Part shown: one piece after another, positions 22,343-29,278 of the stretch
How positions within the stretch are numbered: the stretch's first letter is position 1
Layout of the letters: each line of letters starts with the position of its first letter
Origin: a virus
DNA length: 30,278 nucleotides
IMG/VR virus record: IMGVR_UViG_3300042691_004653
Location: 1-30,278 of that record
Reading direction: 5' to 3' (one strand)
The notes under the pieces: generated by a model
Seen by the model: the letters and a program-made list of their open reading frames with translations, nothing else
Databases searched by the model: none
Told to the model about the DNA's origin: nothing
Translations under genes and position numbers: made by a program

Positions 22343-23005
22343 TTAATTGGTTTTTTTAGAATTTAAATATTGAATGCCTTTGGCATATGTTTCATGTGTC
22401 CAATTTGATTTGGGCATCAATTTGGCCATCTCTGTTTTGTTAAATTGATCTTTCATATCATGTAACAATTCCAGGTATTGGGATTCAATGGTTAATGGTT
22501 CCAAATCTAATTTGGTTTCCAACTTTTTTGCGGCCTGTTGGATTAATGGTACATGGATCATTTCCGGTGAATCCTTTTCGGAATCCACCATATCAAATGG
22601 GATCAATAACATTTGTGCCAAACAATATTTTAATGCGGCCGATAATGCCTTATTGGTGGATTTGTCACCACTATCCATTGCCTCACCTGCTAATTCAGAT
22701 TCAACATATGAACCATCCTGTGCAAAGAATTTAAAGGATACCAATATGTTGGTGTAAATGTTGATTCCGCCCGACCTGGTTGGCCTTTCCTCCCTCTTTA
22801 CATCCTTAATGGTTGTACTAATGAAAATGCCATGTTTGGCAAATACCGGATGACAGGCATTTACAAAATCTTCTATGCCCCTATATTGATAATTTTGGGA
22901 TTGGTTCATTCTGTCCTTTTTTACCGCCCCAATCTCCCTCATGGCGGCAATTAATGATGTGTAAATTAAATCAGATTTTTGGTTCATTTGAATTGATGTT
23001 TTCAT
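22343..23005 (-). CDS. ERF-family single-strand annealing protein
   Basis: This 220-aa protein matches the ERF superfamily of phage recombinases. The signature lies in the N-terminal half: KSDLIYTSLIAAMREIGAVK (about 10-29), NYQYRGIEDFVNACHPVFAK (about 38-57) with the typical YxYRxxxD-like block, and a later ALKYCLAQMLLIPF (about 146-159). The protein anneals complementary single strands during phage recombination and end repair. The start codon at 23005 has the leader CCAATAAACC. It is next to SSB-like and DNA-handling genes; RecA-independent recombination would help replication or repair of packaged ends. Confidence 0.88.
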   Translation of the reverse strand: MKTSIQMNQKSDLIYTSLIAAMREIGAVKKDRMNQSQNYQYRGIEDFVNACHPVFAKHGIFISTTIKDVKREERPTRSGGINIYTNILVSFKFFAQDGSYVESELAGEAMDSGDKSTNKALSAALKYCLAQMLLIPFDMVDSEKDSPEMIHVPLIQQAAKKLETKLDLEPLTIESQYLELLHDMKDQFNKTEMAKLMPKSNWTHETYAKGIQYLNSKKTN

Positions 23006-23162
23006 GGTTTATTGGTGCATTGGTGGCCGCCCAATGCAATGCGGCACGAATGGTACCGAATCGTGATCGGCATATATTGAGAATTTCAATTTCACAATAA
23101 AGGGATGTCATGGTTTTTGTGTGTGGTGTAACAATAATTTTACGATTTGTTGGGATTCTCAT
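22971..23162 (-). CDS. Small hypothetical protein
   Basis: This 63-aa protein is basic (MRIPTNRKIIVTPHTKTMTS...), with RFGTIRAALHWAATNAPI in the middle that could be a small helix-turn-helix. Its last 35 nt overlap the ERF gene start. I take ATG 23162, since a promoter-like box ends at 23180 just before it. No family is recognised. It may be a small DNA-binding regulator for the recombination genes; that is a guess. Confidence 0.5.
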   Translation of the reverse strand: MRIPTNRKIIVTPHTKTMTSLYCEIEILNICRSRFGTIRAALHWAATNAPINHENINSNEPKI

Positions 23163-23179
23163 AGGTTTTAAGTTTTGCA

Positions 23180-23187
23180 CAAAAGTA
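23180..23187 (-). promoter_or_regulatory. Promoter-like -7 box (TACTTTTG)
   Basis: TACTTTTG on the minus strand fits TAnnTTTG. It is followed by TGCAAAAC, as is the box at 15318-15311, and a start codon follows 17 nt after the box. It would drive the small protein and the ERF to helicase block. The -33 element is not clear, so strength is uncertain. Confidence 0.45.
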
Positions 23188-23194
23188 CATATAA

Positions 23195-23428
23195 TTAAAT
23201 AGAAACGGATGTAATATTTTCATCCAATAGATCAAATTGTAATTTGATCATGTCATACGATAATGCAAACCTGGATGCCAAATATGATGCCTCCAATATT
23301 GTCAAATCACCATATGAATCATTTTCATTTAATATGCCCAAAACAATATTCCTGGATTCTGAATCCATCATGGCAATTTTATGGTGTATATGCGGATGCA
23401 CTCTTTCAATTAATTTTTTATAACTCAT
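23195..23428 (-). CDS. Small hypothetical protein (77 aa)
   Basis: This 77-aa acidic, mainly helical protein (MSYKKLIERVHPHIHHKIAM...) has VHPHIHHK near the N-terminus and ILEASYLASRFALSYDMIKL in the second half. Its start lies inside the end of the preceding 59-aa gene (11-nt overlap), a sign of coupled translation. No known domain is seen. It is in the early block, where small host-interaction proteins are common. Confidence 0.55.
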   Translation of the reverse strand: MSYKKLIERVHPHIHHKIAMMDSESRNIVLGILNENDSYGDLTILEASYLASRFALSYDMIKLQFDLLDENITSVSI

Positions 23429-23597
23429 GGCATCTCCTTTCCTCCATTTTGATGGCCATGATTTTACCCATCAATTGATAATTAATGTTGATGTTTCTGA
23501 TGTAATCAGAATGTGTGGGCATGGATCCTTTTACATTGTACATCCTTACCTTGTGTACAATCATCCGTTGCCACCTTTGAAATGATAATGTTTTCAT
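23418..23597 (-). CDS. Small basic hypothetical protein (59 aa)
   Basis: A 59-codon frame starts at ATG 23597-23595 with the leader AAAAAACCAATC, the same leader type as its neighbours, and ends with TAA at 23418. The product MKTLSFQRWQRMIVHKVRMY and on is strongly basic, with Met- and Lys/Arg-rich helices (KIMAIKMEERR). It fills what would otherwise be a 187-nt gap. Nucleic-acid or host-protein binding would fit, but no family is recognised. Confidence 0.62.
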   Translation of the reverse strand: MKTLSFQRWQRMIVHKVRMYNVKGSMPTHSDYIRNININYQLMGKIMAIKMEERRCHEL

Positions 23598-23615
23598 GAT
23601 TGGTTTTTTAAATGG

Positions 23616-23957
23616 TTAAATTTTATCATCATCCGGATGATATACCCGGTTCAATTCCTCATTAATTTGTTCCTCATGTTTGTTGGTGTAATCAATGATG
23701 TAATTAGATATTTCATCTGTCATCCATTCCGGATCATATACGAAATCCATCCATTGAATATCATATGCCACCTCTGATTTTGGATGATCATCTAAATATT
23801 CAACCTCTACATCCAAAATTAAAGTAACAGGAATTTCAAACATAGGATTGGGATCAAACAGATCTGCATTCCTCATGGCCTGTAAATAATTTGGCATGTA
23901 TGGTGTACACATGGACATTGGAAAAGCAATGGGATATTCTAATGTTTTTGTAATCAT
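23616..23957 (-). CDS. Acidic hypothetical protein (113 aa)
   Basis: This 113-aa protein (MITKTLEYPIAFPMSMCTPY...) is very acidic in its second half (EVEYLDDHPKSEVAYDIQW and DPEWMTDEISNYIIDY), with no membrane segment. Its start lies 21 nt after the T tract of a terminator hairpin (23979-24008). The leader contains two copies of TTTAAACCAT. No family is recognised. Acidic small early proteins can mimic DNA or bind host enzymes; that is inference only. Confidence 0.6.
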   Translation of the reverse strand: MITKTLEYPIAFPMSMCTPYMPNYLQAMRNADLFDPNPMFEIPVTLILDVEVEYLDDHPKSEVAYDIQWMDFVYDPEWMTDEISNYIIDYTNKHEEQINEELNRVYHPDDDKI

Positions 23958-23978
23958 GATAATGGTTTAAAATGGTTT

Positions 23979-24008
23979 AAAGAAATGCCAGGTGGTTGCC
24001 CACCTGGC
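23979..24008 (-). terminator. Terminator hairpin after the KOW-like gene
   Basis: Minus strand: 9-bp perfect stem GCCAGGTGG/CCACCTGGC (24008-24000 with 23995-23987) closed by a GCAA tetraloop of GNRA type, followed by ATTTCTTT. It starts 9 nt after the gene ending at 24018. Stem is strong but the T run is broken by a C, so termination may be partial. Confidence 0.75.
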
Positions 24009-24017
24009 CTGTTTGGT

Positions 24018-24281
24018 TTATGATAATTGTTTATAGGTTGGCCAAAACATTCTGCCTGTTCTTTTACATGTTGGTTTGGCCGGAACAATTTGATATGGTA
24101 TTGATGTTGATTCCAGGGAATCAAATTTTACCCATGTTTTGGTTTCGCCATACCATTGCACCTGCGCCCTGGATTTAACAGAATCAATGTTAATAATGGT
24201 GCCTTTGCGGCCAACTACATAATCTCCTTTGGATCGTACTACCTCTGCGCCAATGGTGAAATTTTTTGATGTGGTGTTCAT
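24018..24281 (-). CDS. KOW-like small protein, first gene after the early promoter
   Basis: This 87-aa protein has GAEVVRSKGDYVVGRKGTII (about 11-30) and IDSVKSRAQVQWYGETKTWV, resembling a KOW/SH3-like beta barrel as found in ribosomal and transcription factors and in small phage proteins. I start at ATG 24281 (MNTTSKNFTIGAEV), because the promoter box at 24330-24323 would otherwise lie inside the coding frame, and because its leader AAAACCAATCATT is of the local type. With promoter before it and hairpin behind it, it forms a nearly closed transcription unit. A role in RNA polymerase or ribosome interaction is possible. Confidence 0.66.
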   Translation of the reverse strand: MNTTSKNFTIGAEVVRSKGDYVVGRKGTIINIDSVKSRAQVQWYGETKTWVKFDSLESTSIPYQIVPAKPTCKRTGRMFWPTYKQLS

Positions 24282-24322
24282 AATGATTGGTTTTAAAAAG
24301 TTAATTGATAATTGATTATGTG

Positions 24323-24354
24323 CAAAGGTATATTTAATTATATATACCATCCAA
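24323..24354 (-). promoter_or_regulatory. Bacteroidota-type promoter for the early block
   Basis: On the minus strand TTGG at 24354-24351 (-33-like) is followed after exactly 20 nt by TACCTTTG at 24330-24323, fitting the Bacteroidota consensus TTTG-N19-21-TAnnTTTG. Transcription would start near 24315, about 30 nt before the start codon at 24281. It is the best promoter match in the window and sits between the lysis and replication blocks. Confidence 0.65.
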
Positions 24355-24667
24355 TAGTTTTGTAAAATTTTTTTTTGTGCCTTTCCAATGCGCTATGGCC
24401 GTTTTTGGCTTAAATCATACCAATGGCCGCCAATTGGGATTGTGCAAAAAGCGTGGATTTTGGCCTATTGCCCATCATCAACCAAAATCATTTTGTGTTT
24501 TCGTTTCAATACGCAAATAACATTGCGCTAATGTGCCGTAAACGCAACATTTTAAAATGCGGCACTTTCTCACCTATGGTGATATATATATATCACTCAA
24601 TGATTGATGGTCTGAAAATGGCTAAAAATGCCGTTAAATTGAATTTTGAAATTTTAGTTATGCACAA
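24351..24667. promoter_or_regulatory. Non-coding control region with palindromes
   Basis: No credible gene lies in these 317 bases; minus-strand frames are all short. Features: GTGCCG/CGGCAC inverted repeat (24533-24538 and 24560-24565) enclosing the perfect palindrome CATTTTAAAATG (24548-24559); the perfect 18-bp palindrome GTGATATATATATATCAC (24579-24596); a 5-bp stem CGCAA/TTGCG at about 24512-24527; and the promoter at the low end. The stretch has more GCG and CGC steps than the genes around it. It could hold operators, the replication origin, or both. Confidence 0.7.
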
Positions 24668-25117
24668 TTACCGCCATCTACTGATTATCACCACATATCC
24701 AACCACCAACAAAAACAGGTTCAATGCAATTGACCATTTCGCCCATCCTGGTGTTTTCGGCACCTCCTTTGTAATCACTTTGGCATCCTGTTCAATCCGG
24801 ATACTATCTTTCACCACCACAATTTGCCGGATGGTATCTCTTTTGATTCTTAACCGGATCACATCTCTATCTGTAAAAACATGGATCACATTGCCACCTG
24901 TTGAATCCTTAAAATTGAATTGCCGGATGATTCCGTTTGTGTCACATGGTTGTAAAATAAACTCAATATTTTTTGGCTCTGTAATAATGGTATTGGAATC
25001 CCTAATTAATGTTTCAACGGATTTGGATTCCTGTTCAACAGATTTGCGGCCACATCCCAATATCACCAATGCCAGGATGGCAATCCTAAATATGTTTGTA
25101 TTCACTTTTGGCATCAA
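24668..25117 (-). CDS. Unimolecular spanin-like lipoprotein (u-spanin)
   Basis: This 149-aa protein has a lipoprotein signal peptide with lipobox VILGC (Cys22), a periplasmic part of about 100 residues, and a C-terminal membrane helix (WSIALNLFLLVVGYVVIIS, about 128-146) with a short basic end RWR. That arrangement, outer-membrane lipid anchor at one end and inner-membrane helix at the other, is the architecture of u-spanins such as T1 gp11, which fuse the two membranes at the end of lysis. It is encoded right after the amidase (32-nt overlap) and holin, the place expected of a spanin. The sequence pattern of the periplasmic part (PCDTNGIIRQFNFKDSTGG) is recurrent in Bacteroidota phages, usually called hypothetical. 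Confidence 0.72.
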   Translation of the reverse strand: MMPKVNTNIFRIAILALVILGCGRKSVEQESKSVETLIRDSNTIITEPKNIEFILQPCDTNGIIRQFNFKDSTGGNVIHVFTDRDVIRLRIKRDTIRQIVVVKDSIRIEQDAKVITKEVPKTPGWAKWSIALNLFLLVVGYVVIISRWR

Positions 25118-25493
25118 AAGATGGACATGCTTTGTTCACATTTGGAAAATCCCTATGCCCCTGGATGATGGCATTTGGATATAACCTCCGCCATTCATGC
25201 AATACCTGGCTAATGGCATCCTTTTGGCCTTGTGTCCGGTTGTCCAATGGTTTTAACCTGGAATCAATACCACCAATATAGGAAACATGCAATGATTCAC
25301 TATTGTATCCCTTAACTCCATTTGTAATCACATCATCAGGTGCCAATGTCACCACCTCACCATTTGGTTTAACTATTTTATGATATCCCACCTGTTTCCA
25401 TCCAATGGTTTTCCAATGGTTTTTAATGGAATCAATGGTGGTTGTTTGTGGTGATGCCGTACAATGAACCACCAAATATTTAATCTTCCTCAT
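25086..25493 (-). CDS. N-acetylmuramoyl-L-alanine amidase (endolysin)
   Basis: This 135-aa enzyme cuts the amide bond between muramic acid and L-Ala in the cell wall. It is of the Amidase_2/T7 lysozyme type: YLVVHCTAS with His10, GYHKIVKPNG, GHRDFPNVNKACPSFD with His113 and Cys123, the three expected zinc ligands. No signal peptide and no extra binding domain are seen, so it depends on the holin for export. I start at ATG 25493, not 25544, since the longer version adds residues before the normal start of the domain. It overlaps the holin gene by 14 nt. Confidence 0.9.
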   Translation of the reverse strand: MRKIKYLVVHCTASPQTTTIDSIKNHWKTIGWKQVGYHKIVKPNGEVVTLAPDDVITNGVKGYNSESLHVSYIGGIDSRLKPLDNRTQGQKDAISQVLHEWRRLYPNAIIQGHRDFPNVNKACPSFDAKSEYKHI

Positions 25494-25779
25494 CCTTTTT
25501 AATTCTGAATTGATGTAAAATCCATGCCTCCAATCTTTCCGCAATCTTCAAACCACTTAATCCCACAATGAATGCCAGGCCATATGATGCATTTTGATTC
25601 GTGATGTTCAACAAATCTATAATCATTGCCGTTATGTAATTTGCACTCAATGTGCCTCCGGCAATAGTTATCAATTGATGCCGCCATGATTCCTTTTTCC
25701 TGGCCGTAATCAAACTGCCTGATAATCCGGAAATGATTAATCCAACATTAATCCCAATTTCGTTTAATATATCTTTCAT
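25480..25779 (-). CDS. Holin
   Basis: This 99-aa protein has three likely membrane helices: about 9-26 (GINVGLIISGLSGSLI), 38-60 (TIAGGTLSANYITAMIIDLL) and 68-84 (YGLAFIVGLSGLKIAERL), with a charged C-terminus RIKKDEED. Size, topology and position directly before the endolysin fit a class I holin that times lysis by opening the inner membrane. I start at ATG 25779, which shares one base with the stop before it (TAATG), rather than the longer frame at 25800. Confidence 0.75.
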   Translation of the reverse strand: MKDILNEIGINVGLIISGLSGSLITARKKESWRHQLITIAGGTLSANYITAMIIDLLNITNQNASYGLAFIVGLSGLKIAERLEAWILHQFRIKKDEED

Positions 25780-26303
25780 TAGATTGTAGGTATTTGACAA
25801 ACATTTCTACCAAATGGGAATACAAATCCCAATGTTCCCTGCCATCCGGCCAACTTATCATCTCTGCCCTCAATAAATCTGTTGATTGTTATATTTGGAT
25901 TCATAGAATATTCAACATCCGGATTATCTGTGAAATGGCTAATAAAATCCAAAAATATGGATTCCATGTCATTTAATATTTCATCCTCAACATCATTCCA
26001 TCTGTTGGCCAATAATCCTGTCACCTCAATGGCCGGTGTATCATAATTATTGATCTGTTTGGAATCCCTTACCTGATCCATTATCAAAATGGAACAATTT
26101 AATGTGGATGTACCCATACCAATGGTTGAACTTTGCAAATCGGCAAACAACAATGGGAACATTATTCTATCCCTGTCCGGTGTACGAATGTTAATCACAT
26201 TGTCTGTGCCAATGGCTAATGGATCCCCAAACCCAATTGAATTAATTTGTGGATGGCCTGTTGCAAATCTTATTATATCGTTTTTTAATGGTACCCAATT
26301 CAT
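25779..26303 (-). CDS. Neck or tail-terminator-like protein
   Basis: This 174-aa protein (MNWVPLKNDIIRFATGHPQI...) has mixed beta and helix character, with NRWNDVEDEILNDMESIFLD in the middle and GWQGTLGFVFPFGRNV near the end. It lies between the connector-like gene and the holin. Size and place suit a tail terminator or a head-tail joining protein. I do not recognise a named family. The stop shares one base with the holin start. Confidence 0.55.
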   Translation of the reverse strand: MNWVPLKNDIIRFATGHPQINSIGFGDPLAIGTDNVINIRTPDRDRIMFPLLFADLQSSTIGMGTSTLNCSILIMDQVRDSKQINNYDTPAIEVTGLLANRWNDVEDEILNDMESIFLDFISHFTDNPDVEYSMNPNITINRFIEGRDDKLAGWQGTLGFVFPFGRNVCQIPTI

Positions 26304-26406
26304 TTAATGATGTTTTTAAATTTTTACACATTACCTGGTTTTCCAAATTGTTTTGATGCATATCCAGGTATTTAGCCAATAATTTGATGTTTTTTTTATT
26401 CGCCAT
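26242..26406 (-). CDS. Possible small protein overlapping the neck gene (54 aa)
   Basis: A 54-codon frame runs from ATG 26406 to TAA at 26242. It overlaps the end of the 29-aa frame by 11 nt and the start of the 174-aa gene by 62 nt. Product MANKKNIKLLAKYLDMHQNN and on is basic and helical, ending NKICNRPSTN. The first half covers otherwise empty sequence, which favours a real gene; the long overlap with the next gene counts against it. Confidence 0.42.
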   Translation of the reverse strand: MANKKNIKLLAKYLDMHQNNLENQVMCKNLKTSLNELGTIKKRYNKICNRPSTN

Positions 26407-26485
26407 CCTTATCCAATGAATTTATTTGTTCATAACTAACTAAACAAATCAATAGAAATACGATAATTAAAAAAATTCCAATCAT
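26396..26485 (-). CDS. 29-aa single-helix membrane peptide
   Basis: The frame starts at ATG 26485 overlapping the TGA of the connector-like gene (ATGA), codes MIGIFLIIVFLLICLVSYEQ plus nine polar residues, and stops at 26396. It has one strong membrane helix at the N-terminus. The perfect stop-start overlap supports translation. It may be a small holin accessory or antiholin-like peptide, as it is upstream of the lysis genes, but that is speculation. Confidence 0.55.
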   Translation of the reverse strand: MIGIFLIIVFLLICLVSYEQINSLDKDGE

Positions 26486-27048
26486 GTTAAATCCTTTCTG
26501 TTTTCCGGATATCCAAATGGATCATATGTCCTCCTGCGTTGTAATACCATGCCTGTTTGATAATTTGAACCTGCCGGTAATATCGTATCAATATTGGTTG
26601 ATGGATTTTGGAACAATGGGAACAAATCATCATTCTCTTGCAAATACTTTGTGATGCGTTCTGAATACCATTCCGCATCATTTTTGGTTTTATCCATAAA
26701 ATATTTCAATTCATCCATATTCATTGATTGGCTTTCCGTACTATTGCGCCTCACCATGTTTTTATTCATGTATTTGAATGCCAGGACATTGGGCAATTCA
26801 TATTGGATCCATTGGATTAATGCCGGTTGTATTTTATCCTCCAACAAAATTTGATTGTTGCCGGTTATGGTTCCTGCAATTATTTTGGTTGCCAGGTCAT
26901 TATATAAATCTGATCCCAAAATTGGTTGAATATACATATCCTGGCATTTGATGATTGTTGGCCGTATCTGTGTATAACTGATATTCTCATTCAAAATGGA
27001 ATTATCAATCAACACCTGTTCTGATATAAATAATGCTTTCTGTGCCAT
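26482..27048 (-). CDS. Head-tail connector/adaptor-like protein
   Basis: This 188-aa protein is mostly helical (QIRPTIIKCQDMYIQPILGS, LYNDLATKIIAG, IQPALIQWIQYELPNVLAFK) with an end GMVLQRRRTYDPFGYPENRK. Position immediately after the portal gene and the helical early part, with QPILG in the helix pair, resemble adaptor (connector) proteins that extend the portal channel, a family known from Bacteroidota phages under DUF names. It starts 11 nt after the portal stop. Confidence 0.62.
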   Translation of the reverse strand: MAQKALFISEQVLIDNSILNENISYTQIRPTIIKCQDMYIQPILGSDLYNDLATKIIAGTITGNNQILLEDKIQPALIQWIQYELPNVLAFKYMNKNMVRRNSTESQSMNMDELKYFMDKTKNDAEWYSERITKYLQENDDLFPLFQNPSTNIDTILPAGSNYQTGMVLQRRRTYDPFGYPENRKDLT

Positions 27049-27059
27049 CTGTGTTTAAT

Positions 27060-29273
27060 TTAAACTACTCTTGAAATTTGCCCATCCTTTTTAACCACCA
27101 ATTGTTGTTGCCACATATGTCTGCATGATGGCCTATGGCGGCCATCCGGCAATGTTAGCCATCCACCTCTTTGTTCCCAAACATTAATGCCCACCAATTT
27201 GGAAATGGCATCAATATCATTTTTGGTGTATAATTTAGTTTCTGCCAAATCCATCATGGTTTTACAAAAATCCCTGGATTTATCATATCCTTCATCTTTA
27301 CTCAAATTCCTGTATTCAAATCTCCATTCATACCTGTACATCACATACACCATTGGTTCCTCTGTTTCCTTTGCCTTTTTATCAATGGCCTCTTTGATTG
27401 GATATTTCCCATTGTCCAATAAATATTGGATCCTTTCTTTCACTTTGGCCAATGGAATGTTCAATTCATCCGCCATTTCTTTGGCCGTTGCATCCGGATT
27501 CTTTTTTCTGTATTTGATGATGGATTCATCCCATTTTTTTTCCTCATCCGACAATGCCGCAAAATGCCATTGCCTAAACTCTAATTCATTTGCCTCTAAA
27601 TCATCAAATAGCGCATCACATGGCCTCTGATTTATAATTTGGCATTCCGATACATTGTGGCCAAATTGTTGGCCTACAATGGCTAAATATGCGTAATCTG
27701 TGGATGCATCAATTTGGGAAAATTCCTGTTGATTAATTCCCAACAACATATTGATTTGTGGTGTATCCAAACCAAATCCGGATTGGATCATCATCGTTGC
27801 CTGTTCCGTTGTAATCTTGCCCTGGTTGTGATGCCTCACAATCCGCATCAGATTTTGGTATTGGCGGCCTGTCAATCCTTTAATGGATTCATTAACTTGT
27901 GATGCCGCAACCGGTGTTTCATCTGTTGGAATGGTTGGATCCATATTTGGTATGATTTCACCATCTGCATGGTTTGGTAATGATGCCAATGCCCTGATCT
28001 CATTTGGTGTCATGTTTTCCAAAACCTTATTGGCCACCAATGGTGATAATGTGTTTAATGCATTTAAAACATCCTCATCTGTTGGTTTCTTTTTAATTTT
28101 CGATAATCCGGCTTTATCACGCAATTCATCAGGTGTCATGATCTGCAACATAGTTTGTTCATTGAATGCCTGTGAAATCGGTTCCAATGGTTTTAATTCC
28201 ATTTCGGGAACATCATTAAATGATGCCAGGTAATTAAACGATTGTTCCAAAATATGTTGCCGGTGATTAATGTATGTGGATTTAAATAATTCATATGCAT
28301 CCACCATCTCATTCCTGCCACCTAATTGCCCCTCCGTTCTAATACCAAACAACATTGGTGATGTAACATTGTGTGCAACAAATATTTCCTGTTGAATCTG
28401 TTTATTTAACAGATCAAATTGTTTATCCAGGTCATTGGTGGTTAATGGCTCAATTGTTGGCGCATTTTCTTTACCGGTGCTGAATGTCACTACAAATCTA
28501 CCTGCATTTTTGGTACCGCTAAATTTGTTTTTAATCTCCCTTTCAATTTCATATTTTTCTTCCTCTGTTGGTATTCCATCATTAAAATTAATCATCATCC
28601 CTCCCCAAAATTGGTTCCGGATATTATTGATATGGAATTTGGCAATTTCGGCATCACATTCAATATATGGTATTGCGGCCTCATATGTTGGCAATGGATA
28701 TGTTTTCACACCCGGCATGTAATTCCGGTGATAATACATTTGTTTGCCTGTCCTTTTCTTTGGATTGAATTTGGGCATTTTCTCAATGGCACCTGCTGAT
28801 TGTGATTTGCGGATCATGGATTCATCATACCAATCACAAATCAAATAATCACCATCTGTGTTCAATCGTATCTTTTCAAATGGCACATGCTCAATCATGG
28901 CAATGGTACCACCTTTTGCCCATGTCACCGCCAATCCAAAACCATTATACAATTCCATGTCCAAAATCACCTTTTGTGTTAATTCATTTAAATCATCATC
29001 CACATTGGGATTTAATATGAATTGATCTAATTTGGCCTCCGCCAATAGTGTTTTGGTGCCTTTAATTCCCCATCCATTGCCATAAATGTATTGGCATTTG
29101 GAATTAATGATGGCCATGTGTTTTGCTGATTTTTTGTATAAAAACAACAACATATATGGATATTCATTGGCATATCCATATTGGATCAAATTACCTGATT
29201 TATTTTCAACCAAAACAGGATATTGGTAATCATCATTTGGCACCAATGAAAATGCCACCTTTGTTTTTTCCAT
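27060..29273 (-). CDS. Portal protein with long C-terminal extension
   Basis: This 737-aa protein is a portal, the ring through which DNA enters the capsid. Portal-like segments are AIINSKCQYIYGNGWGIKGT (about 54-73), NGFGLAVTWAKGGTIAMIEH (about 110-129) and NVTSPMLFGIRTEGQLGGRN (about 304-323), of the SPP1/HK97 portal style. From about 400 onward there are added modules: Pro/Asn-rich spacers, a helix-turn-helix-like segment (about 592-624, DATAKEMADELNIPLAKVKE), and a C-terminal part with WEQRGGWLTLPDGRHRPSCR (about 699-718) followed by MWQQQLVV. Portal genes of about 450-500 aa are usual, so some 230 residues are extra. The C-terminal part resembles minor head (MuF-like) fusions; tentative. 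Confidence 0.8.
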   Translation of the reverse strand: MEKTKVAFSLVPNDDYQYPVLVENKSGNLIQYGYANEYPYMLLFLYKKSAKHMAIINSKCQYIYGNGWGIKGTKTLLAEAKLDQFILNPNVDDDLNELTQKVILDMELYNGFGLAVTWAKGGTIAMIEHVPFEKIRLNTDGDYLICDWYDESMIRKSQSAGAIEKMPKFNPKKRTGKQMYYHRNYMPGVKTYPLPTYEAAIPYIECDAEIAKFHINNIRNQFWGGMMINFNDGIPTEEEKYEIEREIKNKFSGTKNAGRFVVTFSTGKENAPTIEPLTTNDLDKQFDLLNKQIQQEIFVAHNVTSPMLFGIRTEGQLGGRNEMVDAYELFKSTYINHRQHILEQSFNYLASFNDVPEMELKPLEPISQAFNEQTMLQIMTPDELRDKAGLSKIKKKPTDEDVLNALNTLSPLVANKVLENMTPNEIRALASLPNHADGEIIPNMDPTIPTDETPVAASQVNESIKGLTGRQYQNLMRIVRHHNQGKITTEQATMMIQSGFGLDTPQINMLLGINQQEFSQIDASTDYAYLAIVGQQFGHNVSECQIINQRPCDALFDDLEANELEFRQWHFAALSDEEKKWDESIIKYRKKNPDATAKEMADELNIPLAKVKERIQYLLDNGKYPIKEAIDKKAKETEEPMVYVMYRYEWRFEYRNLSKDEGYDKSRDFCKTMMDLAETKLYTKNDIDAISKLVGINVWEQRGGWLTLPDGRHRPSCRHMWQQQLVVKKDGQISRVV

Positions 29274-29278
29274 TTTAA

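Noticed and set aside
24423-25184. 253-aa open frame on the plus strand
   Set aside because: It lies antisense to the spanin and amidase genes, has no leader of the local type and no family signal, and every other gene is on the minus strand. It is open because the opposite strand lacks the relevant codons.
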